A stretch of DNA of 64,000 nt from Ga0077527 sp964433345 (GCA_964433345.1 CAYSQJ010000003.1:1-64000); one strand, 5' to 3'; positions 52,819-61,428 are shown, counted from the first letter of the stretch. The notes: generated by a model not told the origin, from the sequence alone. Made by a program: numbers and translations.

Positions 52819-54321
52819 ATGGCCGCACCGCTGCTCGTCGCCAAATCCGACCACGAACTCCATCTCCTGCCGGGACTCGCCAACCGCCACGGCCTGATTG
52901 CGGGCGCCACCGGCACCGGCAAGACCGTCACCCTGCAGCGTATTGCCGAGCAGTTCTCCAGGGCAGGGGTGCCGGTGTTCATGGCCGACGTCAAGGGTGA
53001 CCTTGCCGGCCTGTCGCAGCCCGGCGAGCCCAAGCCGAAAATCGAGGAACGCATCAAGCAGCTCGGCATTGCCGATTTCAAGTACGAGTCCTGCCCGGTG
53101 GTGTTCTGGGATGCCTATGGCACGCAGGGCCACCCGGTGCGCACGACCGTTTCCGAACTGGGTCCGCTGCTGCTGGCGCGGCTGCTGAACCTGAACGACA
53201 CCCAGCAGGGCGTGCTGACCCTGGTGTTCAAGATCGCCGACGACAACGGCCTGCTGCTGCTCGACCTCAAGGACCTGCGCTCGATGCTGCAGTTCGTCGG
53301 CGACAACGCGAAGCAGTTCACGACGCAGTACGGCAACATCTCTGCAGCCTCGATCGGTGCCATCCAGCGCGGCCTGCTCGAAATCGAGCAGCAGGGCGGC
53401 GACCTGTTTTTCGCCGAGCCGGCGCTGAACATCCAGGACCTGATGCAAACCGACGGCAAGGGCCGCGGCATGATCAACATCCTTGCCGCCGACCGGCTGA
53501 TGAGTTCGCCGAAACTCTACGCGACCTTCCTGCTGTGGCTGCTGTCGGAGCTGTTCGAACAGCTGCCCGAGGTCGGTGATCCGGAAAAGCCGAAGCTGGT
53601 GTTCTTTTTTGATGAAGCCCACCTGTTGTTCGACGATGCGCCGCGTGCCCTGCTCGAGAAAATCGAGCAGGTGGTGCGGCTGATCCGCTCCAAGGGCGTC
53701 GGCGTTTATTTCGTCACCCAGAATCCGCTGGACATCCCCGATGCCGTGCTCGGCCAGCTCGGCAACCGCGTGCAGCACGCTCTGCGCGCGTTCACGCCCC
53801 GCGACCAGAAAGCGGTGAAAAGCGCGGCAACCACGCTGCGCGCCAACCCGAAACTCGACGTCGAGGCCGCGATCACCGAACTCGGCGTCGGCGAAGCGCT
53901 GGTATCGCTGCTGGACGAGAAAGGCCGGCCGTGCATCGTCCAGCGCGCGCTGGTACTGCCGCCCGGCAGCAGGCTGGGCGCGGTGACAACGGAAGAGCGC
54001 GCCTCGACGATCAAGTCCTCGCTGCTCGCCGGCGTCTATGAAAAGGTGGAGGACCGCGAATCGGCCTACGAAATCCTGGCGAAGCGGGTCCAGGAGCAGC
54101 CGGCGGCAGCGCCGGCCGCCGCGGCGGAAACCTCCGGCGGCGGTCTGTTCGGCACGCTGGGCAGCCTGCTCGGCGGCTCCACCGGGCCGCGCGGCGGACG
54201 GCGCGAGGGCGTCGTCGAAATGGCGGCCAAAAGCGCGGCCCGCGCCATCGGTTCGCAGGTCGGGCGTGAAATCTTCCGCGGCGTGCTGGGATCCATCCTC
54301 GGCGGCGGGCGCCGCCGCTAG
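52819..54321 (+). CDS. HerA-like ATPase (DUF853, YjgR family)
   Basis: A 500-residue P-loop ATPase with LIAGATGTGKTVTLQ (Walker A), FFFDEAHLLFDDAP (Walker B) and GVYFVTQNPLDIPDAVL. It belongs to the DUF853/YjgR group of HerA/FtsK-type motor ATPases, of unknown function. A glycine-rich tail (GGGLFGTLGSLLGGSTG) precedes a helical C-terminus. The ATG at 52819 is chosen because MAAPLLVAKSDHELHLLPG matches the family start. Its TAG stop shares its last base with the next GTG. Confidence 0.9.
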   Translation: MAAPLLVAKSDHELHLLPGLANRHGLIAGATGTGKTVTLQRIAEQFSRAGVPVFMADVKGDLAGLSQPGEPKPKIEERIKQLGIADFKYESCPVVFWDAYGTQGHPVRTTVSELGPLLLARLLNLNDTQQGVLTLVFKIADDNGLLLLDLKDLRSMLQFVGDNAKQFTTQYGNISAASIGAIQRGLLEIEQQGGDLFFAEPALNIQDLMQTDGKGRGMINILAADRLMSSPKLYATFLLWLLSELFEQLPEVGDPEKPKLVFFFDEAHLLFDDAPRALLEKIEQVVRLIRSKGVGVYFVTQNPLDIPDAVLGQLGNRVQHALRAFTPRDQKAVKSAATTLRANPKLDVEAAITELGVGEALVSLLDEKGRPCIVQRALVLPPGSRLGAVTTEERASTIKSSLLAGVYEKVEDRESAYEILAKRVQEQPAAAPAAAAETSGGGLFGTLGSLLGGSTGPRGGRREGVVEMAAKSAARAIGSQVGREIFRGVLGSILGGGRRR

Positions 54322-55247
54322 TGCCGGCAGGAACCGAAAGGCGCAGTCTGTACATCGGCATCGCCTGCGCCATCGCAGGATCGGTCGCTTTTTCATTGAA
54401 GCCGGTGCTGGTCAAGGCCGCCTACCAGCACGGCGTCGACACCACCACGCTGCTCGCCCTGCGCATGCTGTTCGCGGCGCCACTGTTCGCGTTGATGGCC
54501 TGGTGGGCCGGCAAGCCGGACACCGCCTTCACCGGCCGCGAGATCCTCGGCATCACCGCGCTCGGCTTCCTCGGCTACTACCTGGGCAGTTTTCTCGATC
54601 TCGCGGGCCTGCAGTACATCTCGGCAGGACTCGGCAGGCTGATTCTCTATCTTTATCCGACGCTGGTGCTGCTGATGTCTGCCGCCTTTCTGAAGCAGCC
54701 GCTGCGGCGACGACAGCTGGCCTCCCTCGGACTGTCCTACGCCGGGATCGCACTGGTGTTCGGCGCCGAGGCAGAGGTCGGCGGGCGGCCGGACCTTGCC
54801 GCGCTGGGTGCGCTGCTGGTGTTCCTCAGCGCCGTGACCTACGCGGTGTATCTGGTGGCCGGCAGCCGGCTGGTACACAAGTTCGGATCGATGCGTTTCT
54901 CCGCCTATGCCTCGCTGATCGCCACCGGCTTCGTGATGGCGCACTTCTTCGCGATCCGCCCACCGCAGGCGCTGATCGTTGCGCGCGAGGTCTACGGACT
55001 GGTGGCGATACTGGCGGTGTTCGCGACGGTGCTGCCGCTGTGGCTGATGGCCGAGGGACTCAAGCGCATCGGCGCCAATCAGCTGTCGCTGGTGGGCTGC
55101 ATCGGCCCCATGGCCACGCTGGGGTTCGCCTGGGCCTTCCTCGGTGAAGCGGTGACTTCGCTGCAGTTCGCCGGCGCCGTGCTGGTGCTCGGTGGCGTGC
55201 TGATCATCAGCCTCAAACCGCAGGCCGCAACTGCCGGCAAATCCTAG
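54321..55247 (+). CDS. DMT-family (EamA) transporter
   Basis: A 308-residue membrane protein with ten TM helices in two EamA repeats (GLQYISAGLGRLILYLYPTLV in repeat one, LGFAWAFLGEAVTSLQFAGA in repeat two). Probably exports a metabolite. GTG start overlapping the upstream stop by one base. Its stop codon shares the palindrome CTAG with the convergent ankyrin gene. Confidence 0.9.
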   Translation: MPAGTERRSLYIGIACAIAGSVAFSLKPVLVKAAYQHGVDTTTLLALRMLFAAPLFALMAWWAGKPDTAFTGREILGITALGFLGYYLGSFLDLAGLQYISAGLGRLILYLYPTLVLLMSAAFLKQPLRRRQLASLGLSYAGIALVFGAEAEVGGRPDLAALGALLVFLSAVTYAVYLVAGSRLVHKFGSMRFSAYASLIATGFVMAHFFAIRPPQALIVAREVYGLVAILAVFATVLPLWLMAEGLKRIGANQLSLVGCIGPMATLGFAWAFLGEAVTSLQFAGAVLVLGGVLIISLKPQAATAGKS

Positions 55248-56041
55248 GGGTTGGTCGCGACCCGCGCGCTGCGCTCGCAGTACTGCAGGTAGTTCTGGCC
55301 GGCCGGCAGGCCTTCGGCGCAGGCCAGCAGCGGCTCGACATGACTGTGGCGGTACTTCTGCGCAAACTCCCGCGCGGTATGCCCCCCGCGCACGCGCACC
55401 AGCGGATCCGCGCCGGCCTGCAGCAGCAGGCGCACGACGTCGCGGTGTCCCTGCATCGCAGCCATCATCAGCGGCGTGTTGATATAGACCTCGCGGTTGC
55501 TGGCGTCGGCATCGACGCGCGCGCCACGCTGCAACAGCATGCGCAGCGCCTGCTGGCGGTTGTTGTAGGCCGCGTAGGCCAGAGGGGTGTAGTTGTGCGG
55601 GGCGTTTTCCAGGTTCGCTCCGGCATCGATAAGCAGCCGCACCGCCGCGTCATGGCGCTGGGTGGCATTCTCGTTGCTGCCGTAAAAATAGGCGGCCAGC
55701 ATCAGCGGGGTCTCGTTGACCGGCGTTGCCGCATTGAGGTCGGCACCGGCGGAAATCAGGTAATTCAGCACGCTGATCGAGCCGTCCCGGGCTGCCAGCG
55801 CAATCAGCGGCGCCCCGGTGGAATAAGCGGGAGCCGGCAGGCGCTCGTTGACGTTGATGACACCGCCATTTACCGCCGCGCGCAACGACGATGCGTCGTC
55901 CTGGGCGATGTAATTGAGTATCGCCTCGACATCGACGCCGGAGCGGTGATTGCCGCCGACGCCGGCACAGCCGGAAATGATCAGGATGGCGGCAAGTCCG
56001 CCGATGATGCGCGCCGAGCGCGCGAACATGGATTTGAACAT
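55244..56041 (-). CDS. ankyrin-repeat lipoprotein
   Basis: A 265-residue protein with lipobox (LIISGCAG, Cys near residue 25) and about five ankyrin repeats (ALAARDGSISVLNYLISAGAD, TPLAYAAYNNRQQALRMLLQ, TPLMMAAMQGHRDVVRLLLQ). It is expected to be anchored in the envelope with a protein-binding periplasmic domain. Partner unknown. It is the last ordinary chromosomal gene before the island-like DNA at the right. Confidence 0.88.
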   Translation of the reverse strand: MFKSMFARSARIIGGLAAILIISGCAGVGGNHRSGVDVEAILNYIAQDDASSLRAAVNGGVINVNERLPAPAYSTGAPLIALAARDGSISVLNYLISAGADLNAATPVNETPLMLAAYFYGSNENATQRHDAAVRLLIDAGANLENAPHNYTPLAYAAYNNRQQALRMLLQRGARVDADASNREVYINTPLMMAAMQGHRDVVRLLLQAGADPLVRVRGGHTAREFAQKYRHSHVEPLLACAEGLPAGQNYLQYCERSARVATNP

Positions 56042-56134
56042 GGCCTGGATCCTCCTCGCCGGTAAGCAATGCCCGGCAGTATAGTCCTTTCAGGAGTGTC
56101 GCTCAAAAGCGCTGCACCCCGGACCGGTCCGGGC

Positions 56135-56203
56135 TCAGACGTTGAAGCGGAAATGCACCAGTAACCCCACGCCGCTGCTCACAATTTGTCCGGAACTGTG
56201 CAT
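56135..56203 (-). pseudogene. possible 3' remnant of an outer-membrane barrel gene
   Basis: A 22-codon minus-strand frame ends VGLLVHFRFNV before TGA, an alternating hydrophobic pattern like the last strand of an outer-membrane beta-barrel. The upstream coding part is missing and is replaced by a tandem repeat (next feature). It could be the end of a gene cut by insertion of the neighbouring island. Very short, so doubtful. Confidence 0.25.
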
Positions 56204-56207
56204 TTTG

Positions 56208-56230
56208 TACCCGCTTTCATACCCGCTTTT
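56208..56230. repeat. two tandem TACCCGCTTT units at island boundary
   Basis: TACCCGCTTTCA is followed directly by TACCCGCTTTT. The pair lies between the possible barrel-gene remnant and the antitoxin gene, at the transition from core genes to the accessory block. It may mark a recombination junction. Confidence 0.35.
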
Positions 56231-56236
56231 CGTGGT

Positions 56237-56560
56237 TCAGGCCATCGCCGCCGCGTGTCTCGTCTCCACACGTCTCAGCCTCACCGCGACTTCCACGCGT
56301 GACCCAAGCCCGTTGATCATCGTCATGAGGCGCTCGATGCTGATGCGCCGGAAATCCGCGTTGCGCACGCGCGAGAAGTCTCCGGCATCGATCCCGGTGA
56401 GACTCTGCGCCTTTCTTACGCTGAGGCCCTTTTTGTCGAGCGTCTTGATGATCTCCGCCGCCAGGATCGCCTTCAACTGACGCACGTCGGCATCCGGCAC
56501 GTCGAAGTCCCGATAGATGTTTCCGCTTCCACGGACAATCTCAAGCAGTTCCTTTTTCAT
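56237..56560 (-). CDS. HigA/XRE-family antitoxin
   Basis: A 107-residue protein with a central helix-turn-helix (LSVRKAQSLTGIDAGDFSRVRN), of the HTH_37 type. It represses its own operon and neutralises the toxin in type II systems. The ATG at 56560 overlaps the toxin stop by 4 bases (ATGA); toxin-first order is typical of higBA. The C-terminus is basic and Ala-rich. Confidence 0.88.
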   Translation of the reverse strand: MKKELLEIVRGSGNIYRDFDVPDADVRQLKAILAAEIIKTLDKKGLSVRKAQSLTGIDAGDFSRVRNADFRRISIERLMTMINGLGSRVEVAVRLRRVETRHAAAMA

Positions 56561-56901
56561 CGCAGCATCTCCTTCAGTCGCTTCAATCGGTCCTTGATCA
56601 AGTCGATCTCGTGTTTCGGGGTCTTGATGCCTTGCGTTGACTTCTTCTGAAACGCATGGACCACCCACAGCTCGTCCGCAAGCTGCACCGCATAGACCAC
56701 CCGAAAGGCATTGCCCCGGAACGGCAACGCAACCTCAAACACCCCCGACCCGAGGCCTTTCATCGGCTTGGCGATTTCCGCCATGCCACCTTCGGCGGCA
56801 ATGCTCAAAGCATCCATGACGATCTGCCGCGCGCCGTCGGGAAACGCCTCAAAGGCTTTTCGCGCAGGCGTGATCCATGATACCGGCCGCGTTGGTCTCA
56901 T
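56557..56901 (-). CDS. HigB/Gp49-like (RelE superfamily) toxin
   Basis: A 114-residue phage-derived Gp49/HigB-like protein with KGLGSGVFEVALPFRGNAFR, ELWVVHAFQKKSTQG and a Lys/Arg-rich C-terminal helix that would contact mRNA on the ribosome. Probably a translation-dependent mRNA endonuclease. Paired with the antitoxin by overlapping codons. Confidence 0.9.
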   Translation of the reverse strand: MRPTRPVSWITPARKAFEAFPDGARQIVMDALSIAAEGGMAEIAKPMKGLGSGVFEVALPFRGNAFRVVYAVQLADELWVVHAFQKKSTQGIKTPKHEIDLIKDRLKRLKEMLR

Positions 56902-57016
56902 TCTTTCCTGCCCATTTCACTTCACATGTTGGCAGATTTACCAACGCCAGTCAAGGGAATTGCCAGGCGTGGCCGCCCGGCCAGCGCATTGCGTCGGCAG
57001 CCATGCATGCGCATCG

Positions 57017-57241
57017 TCACGTCGTCTGCCGGCCACCACCCCGGGCGATCCTCACCCGAGTGGCGATCCACTCGCTCACGTCCGACTCGATCCAGCCGAC
57101 CGCGCGCGGACCGAGCGGCACCGGCTTCGGGAAGACCCCGTCCTTGATGTACTGATAAATCGTGCTGCGCGAAAGCCCTGTGCGTATCTCGACCTGCTTG
57201 CGTCGAAGGATTGCAGGCTCCCTCAGGATACTCTGCGCCAT
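57017..57241 (-). CDS. AlpA-family helix-turn-helix regulator
   Basis: A 74-residue protein, MerR-like winged helix (RRKQVEIRTGLSRSTIYQYI, then DGVFPKPVPLGPRAVGWIESDV). AlpA proteins of phages and integrative elements activate or repress excision and other element genes. No integrase is visible in the window, but it may lie beyond the edge or be lost. Confidence 0.88.
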   Translation of the reverse strand: MAQSILREPAILRRKQVEIRTGLSRSTIYQYIKDGVFPKPVPLGPRAVGWIESDVSEWIATRVRIARGGGRQTT

Positions 57242-57393
57242 GTTCGTCACCTCGCGGCTGGTAGTGGAAGACGGCAGCATCCTTCCACGCCACGCGGCAT
57301 TTTGGGCCCGAATCGGAACCTCAATGATGCCTCGAAAACCCCTTGACAGCCGGAATGATTGCGAACGTGACAATAGATAGCCGAGACGGGAAC

Positions 57394-57639
57394 TGCCTCA
57401 CGTTCAACAAAACGTTCCAGAGCGACCACCACCTGCGTCCGGGCATCCCGTACTACGAGCTGCACGCGATGTACGGAGCGCCGCGGCTGCCAGCGAGTTA
57501 CTTCACGATGTTCTGCGTGGCGCTGGTTCCGCCGCTCTGGCGTCTCCTGATAGATTGTCGGCTCGACGCGTTGGCGGAAATGCGGCGCGCCCGCAACTTT
57601 GAGCTTAGCGACTGTTTGCGTGTGGAGCACTGTCGCTGA
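57394..57639 (+). pseudogene. 3' remnant of an AlkB-like membrane hydroxylase
   Basis: The plus-strand frame reads CLTFNKTFQSDHHLRPGIPY, then ELHAMYGAPRLPASYFTMF and ALVPPLWRLLIDCRLDALAE. The QSDHH box matches the last histidine box of alkane-1-monooxygenase-type di-iron enzymes, followed by their typical LP-x2-Y and PPLW-R ending. The first 80 percent of the gene, with the other histidine boxes, is absent. So this looks like a truncated relic carried with the island. Confidence 0.55.
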
Positions 57640-57641
57640 CT

Positions 57642-57692
57642 GGCAGGATGACGTAGACCTTGCTTCGATCCGGATCGAAGCCGGGCGTGCGT
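57642..57692 (-). pseudogene. duplicated scrap of the downstream beta-propeller gene
   Basis: About 50 bases match positions 58859-58910 with only a few differences. On the minus strand it reads PGFDPDRSKVYVILP, paralleling LGFDPDRNKVYAFLP near the end of the YncE-like gene. It flanks the thioredoxin gene on the other side, as left by a tandem duplication and deletion. The remaining bases of the 57242-57761 gap show nothing else clear. Confidence 0.65.
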
Positions 57693-57761
57693 AGATTCCG
57701 CAGGTCGGCGATTAGTCGCTACGCCGGACATTTGCCGTGGACTGCGGTAGCGCGATCGCTG

Positions 57762-58799
57762 TCACTGCCAGGGGTCAACCACGACGCCCTGTTCGCGTAG
57801 GTGGTCGGCGCGCTGCCGAATGTAGCGCTGAAAGCTTGGCTCTTTCCGGTAAGCCCCGGAGGCGACGTAGTCCACGACCGACTGCACGTGGAAGGCCTTC
57901 AGCATCGCCTCGATGCGCATGACCTCCTTGCCCTGATCGAAGAATACGGCCGCCGGCACATACGCCACGTTCAACCGGTCTGCCCACTCGCGCGCGGTGA
58001 CGCGCTCGCCGCTCGGCGTCACCACCGGCGTATCGCTCCAGCGGTCGAGCTGGATGGCGCGCACACGCTTGAGCTGCACGCGGGTTTCCGGCTGCGGGAA
58101 CACCTTCCGGTGCAGCTCGTCGCAGCCCACGCAGTCCTTTTGCTCGAAAAACACGGCGATCGATTTGGTGCTGCCACGCGGCCGCAGATCGTACGGAGGA
58201 TTCTCGAAGAACGGCGCGCTGTGCAGCGCCGGCTTGCCGCTGGCCGGCGGCGCGACACGCGCCAGGTACGCAGCGAACGGTCTGCTGCCCTCGTGCCGTT
58301 CGGCTACGTATTGCAGCGCCGCGAGGAACTGGTGCGGCGGGTAGTAGCCGTTGAGCCTGAGCACCTGCTTCCCCTTGCCGTCAAAAAACAGGATCGTGGG
58401 CGTGAACCAGACCTTGTGCTTGGCCGCGTACTGCTTCTCGGTCAGGGTCTCGCCGTCGAAATCGGTCACCGGCCGGTCGCCCCACATGTTGATGTCGATG
58501 GCGTCGAAGTGCCGGTGCGTGTAGTCCACGATGTGCTTCTGGCTGAAGTTGGTGTCGAAGAGCGCCGCGCAGTACGGGCACCCGTCCTGCCCGAAGTAAA
58601 CCAGCAGCCGCTTACCCCGGGCTTCGGCCTCGGCGGCATCGTCTTTCAACTCCAGGAACGAGACCTTGAACCAGCCGGGGATGGCATATTGGCTAATGCT
58701 GCGGATCTCGGCCTTTTGCGCGGCCGAGGCGAGCGGCAGAAACGCCGCCGCCACTGCCAGGATCCAGGGTGCGATGCATTTGCCATGCATGATTTCCAA
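57762..58799 (-). CDS. secreted double-thioredoxin protein
   Basis: A 345-residue periplasmic protein (signal peptide ending PLASAAQ) with two thioredoxin-fold halves. The first has QDGCPYCAAL (C74, C77), the second KDCVGCDELH (C223, C226), each followed by a cis-Pro-type segment (FTPTILFF, YVPAAVFF). It resembles SoxW/thioredoxin-like proteins. In this operon it may reduce disulfides or protect against chromate and oxidative stress (inference). Confidence 0.88.
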   Translation of the reverse strand: MEIMHGKCIAPWILAVAAAFLPLASAAQKAEIRSISQYAIPGWFKVSFLELKDDAAEAEARGKRLLVYFGQDGCPYCAALFDTNFSQKHIVDYTHRHFDAIDINMWGDRPVTDFDGETLTEKQYAAKHKVWFTPTILFFDGKGKQVLRLNGYYPPHQFLAALQYVAERHEGSRPFAAYLARVAPPASGKPALHSAPFFENPPYDLRPRGSTKSIAVFFEQKDCVGCDELHRKVFPQPETRVQLKRVRAIQLDRWSDTPVVTPSGERVTAREWADRLNVAYVPAAVFFDQGKEVMRIEAMLKAFHVQSVVDYVASGAYRKEPSFQRYIRQRADHLREQGVVVDPWQ

Positions 58800-58818
58800 C
58801 CTCCATCACCGCCGATGG

Positions 58819-59775
58819 TCAACCGATATCCTGAAATACGGCGACTCGGTGCGTCTGCGGCAGGAAGGCGTAGACCTTGTTTCGATCCGGATCGAAGCCG
58901 AGCGTATGCGCGCCCTTTTCGGTCGGGACGGATTCGATCCGCCGCATCGCGGTAGTGTCGAAGACATCGATCACGCCTGGATCGCCGATGGCCACGTACA
59001 GGTGCACCCGTGCCTGATTGAAAAACACGACATCCGGCGCGCCGCTGAGCTCGAGCTCCTGGAGCACCCGACCCGCGGTCGCATCCAGACAGACGAGCCG
59101 GGCCGCGTCGCAGGCACAGAACAGCCGCCCCCGCTCGGGGTCGAGATCGAGCCCGTGCGGGCCCGCGGCCGGAACATCGTAGGTGGCGGCGATCCGCGTC
59201 GGGTCCACGCCGGAGACCACGACGATGCGAGCCGGCTCGACGATGTTGATGAGGAAGAGGTCGCGCCGCGCATCGTAGACCGCCCAGCGGGTGCGTCCCG
59301 GCATCGGAATCTCGGCGATGCGCTCGCGGCGCTCCACGTCCACGAGCGAGGCCGTATACGACTGCGGTGACGCCGGATCGCCGACGTTCGCCGCCAGCAG
59401 GCGGTTGCGGCGGCTGTCGTGGGCGAGGCCGTTCGGGCGGACGCCGACCGCGATCCTCGCCAGTTCTGCATGGGTCAGCGCGCAGAAAATACTCACGCTG
59501 TTCTCGCCGCGGTTCGAAGTGAAGAACAGATCGTGCTGCTCCGCAACGAGGACGCCGGCGACACCCGCAAGGCTGCCGAGCGAGCCCAGATAGCGGTCGC
59601 CAGCGCAATCGATCACGTCCACGGCATCGTTCGCGGTATGCGCGACGTACAGCCGCGCGGTGCCGCGGTGCACCGCCGCGTGATCGAAACCGCCGTGCCT
59701 GGTCGAAGCCGGCAGTTCAATGTGCCCGAGGGGTTCGAGCGCCGTCGGCTTTCGGCGCGGAAGGCGCTCGCTCAC
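58819..59775 (-). CDS. YncE-like beta-propeller protein
   Basis: A 318-residue YVTN/NHL-type propeller (repeats such as LYVAHTANDAVDVIDCAG, LAHDSRRNRLLAANV, LYVAIGDPGVIDVFDTT). The GTG at 59775 is selected because a GGGAG lies upstream and the longer frame is low-complexity. It lacks a clear signal peptide. Part of its end is duplicated near 57.65 kb. Function unknown; propellers of this type often accompany metallo-hydrolases and quinoprotein genes. Confidence 0.8.
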   Translation of the reverse strand: MSERLPRRKPTALEPLGHIELPASTRHGGFDHAAVHRGTARLYVAHTANDAVDVIDCAGDRYLGSLGSLAGVAGVLVAEQHDLFFTSNRGENSVSIFCALTHAELARIAVGVRPNGLAHDSRRNRLLAANVGDPASPQSYTASLVDVERRERIAEIPMPGRTRWAVYDARRDLFLINIVEPARIVVVSGVDPTRIAATYDVPAAGPHGLDLDPERGRLFCACDAARLVCLDATAGRVLQELELSGAPDVVFFNQARVHLYVAIGDPGVIDVFDTTAMRRIESVPTEKGAHTLGFDPDRNKVYAFLPQTHRVAVFQDIG

Positions 59776-59845
59776 AGCGGCAGCTCCCAGCCGGCGGTAA
59801 CCTCGGGATCGAGCAGGAACAGCGGCCGTGGCGCGAGCAGGAGCT

Positions 59846-60838
59846 TCAAAAGCCCTCGACTTCGCTTTCCAGGTAGGCCTGGTAGGCATTGCGGCCGTTC
59901 AGCTCATTGAAGTTGGCGAGGGATTTCCAAGGGGAGGCGTCGAGGCTTGTCGTCGCTTTCTGGATGTCTTCGTTGCGTTTCACCGCTTCGTCCATGTGGC
60001 GCTTGAGTCGTACGAGGTAGGCCAGGGTGGGATGCTCGAACTCGGTCAGCGGACCGGGCTGGCCATGGCCGGGCACAAACGTGGCTTCTCCAAAGGCGCG
60101 CAGCTTTTCGTAGGCAGCGATCCAGGCCTTGACCCGGCTGTCGGGAAGGATGGCAAGCAATCGGCCGCCGTAAAGCACGTCGCCGGCAAACACGGTGCGA
60201 TCGGGTGACACCTCCGCGATCAGGCTGCCGTTGGTATGAGCCGTGCCGATGTGGAGCACCCCCACGGTGACGCCTCCGCCCAAGTCGAGAGCGACCCGCT
60301 CGCCTTTACTCAGTAATCGGTGAGGAGGCGCTGGTACCGGTTGCCGCGACGTGCCGAGGATATCGGCGGAGGCTGCCGCGAACATCGCGCCGCTACCCGC
60401 CATGCGCTCGGCCGCTTCGCGCCCGGCAAGAATACTGGCGCCGGCCTTGCGGAACACGTCGTTGCCCAGGAAACGATGGGGCTGCGAATTGGTGTTGATG
60501 AGATAACGTACCGGCAGGGGCGTCCGCTGCTGGATATGCCGCAGCATGCTTTCGGCCATTTCCGGCGAGTAGCCGCTGTCGATGACCGCCACGGCGTCTT
60601 TCCCTACGACGAACCCCAGGTTCATGCGGAAACCCCGGTTCGCCTTGCTCGGCCCGCCGTAGGGGCCGATCCAGGTCCACGCGTTCGGCGACACCTGTTG
60701 CGGCTCGGGCAGCACGTCAGCGATGACCGGCCGTGCGAGGAACGCCGCCAGCAACGCCGCCATAAGACGTGCAGGGAACGTGACGTCCTGACGGACCCGC
60801 GTTGGCTTGAGATCGGAGGGTGGGATCGCACAACTCAT
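59846..60838 (-). CDS. MBL-fold protein with a lost HxHxDH site
   Basis: A 330-residue secreted protein of the SoxH-like, quinoprotein-relay type of metallo-beta-lactamase fold. Other features are present (GTAHTNGSLIAEV, VFAGDVLYGG, FVPGHGQPG). But where relatives have NTHWHPDH it reads NTNSQPHRFLGN, so the first metal site is missing three His and one Asp. It either binds metal differently or is a non-enzymatic scaffold. ATG at 60838 overlaps the superoxide dismutase stop by 4 bases. Confidence 0.82.
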   Translation of the reverse strand: MSCAIPPSDLKPTRVRQDVTFPARLMAALLAAFLARPVIADVLPEPQQVSPNAWTWIGPYGGPSKANRGFRMNLGFVVGKDAVAVIDSGYSPEMAESMLRHIQQRTPLPVRYLINTNSQPHRFLGNDVFRKAGASILAGREAAERMAGSGAMFAAASADILGTSRQPVPAPPHRLLSKGERVALDLGGGVTVGVLHIGTAHTNGSLIAEVSPDRTVFAGDVLYGGRLLAILPDSRVKAWIAAYEKLRAFGEATFVPGHGQPGPLTEFEHPTLAYLVRLKRHMDEAVKRNEDIQKATTSLDASPWKSLANFNELNGRNAYQAYLESEVEGF

Positions 60839-61428
60839 CCGATGCACCCCTCGTAAACGCGGGCGGCGTTCGCCCAGCTGATGTTCTGCATGAAGGCGTC
60901 CACGTAGGCTGCGGCCTTCGCACCGTAGTCCATGTGATAAGAGTGCTCATACATATCGAGCGCAAGAAGCGGGGTTGCGCCGGCAAGCGCATGCGCATGA
61001 TCGGAAGCCCATTGGTTGATGAGCTTGCGGTCGCGGGATGAATAAGTGAGCAGCACCCAGCCGGAGCCGCCGCCGAGGGCCTTGCCCATGGCGGCGAATT
61101 GCTCCCGCCACTTCCCGATGCTGGTGAAATCGCGCTCGATCGACTGGCGAAGCCGGCCATCGGGCCCGCCGTCATCGCCGCCGAGACTGTCGAAATAGAC
61201 CTCGTGCAGGAGCATGGAATTCGCGGCGATCAGTTCCTCCCGCTTCAATCCATTGATGAGGTATCCCGGCGCGGCCGAAAAATCGAGATCGGCCAGTTGC
61301 GCAGCTATGGCATTGAGCCGCTTTACGGCTCCGCCATAGTTGTTTTCGTAATGGCTCACGATGAGTTTCTCGGACAGCCCTTTCAATTTGGCCGGATCGC
61401 AGGACAGGGGTTTCAATTCATAGTTCAT
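60835..61428 (-). CDS. Fe/Mn superoxide dismutase (ChrC-like)
   Basis: A 197-residue SOD with the four metal ligands in place: H26 (SHYENNYGG), H75 (NSMLLHEVYF), D158 and H162 (LALDMYEHSYH). The surrounding motifs are more divergent than in housekeeping SodB. In Cupriavidus metallidurans chromate operons ChrC is an Fe-SOD, and this gene lies between ChrB-like and other chromate genes, so the same role is likely. It starts with ATGAATTATG without a long leader. Confidence 0.9.
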   Translation of the reverse strand: MNYELKPLSCDPAKLKGLSEKLIVSHYENNYGGAVKRLNAIAAQLADLDFSAAPGYLINGLKREELIAANSMLLHEVYFDSLGGDDGGPDGRLRQSIERDFTSIGKWREQFAAMGKALGGGSGWVLLTYSSRDRKLINQWASDHAHALAGATPLLALDMYEHSYHMDYGAKAAAYVDAFMQNISWANAARVYEGCIG

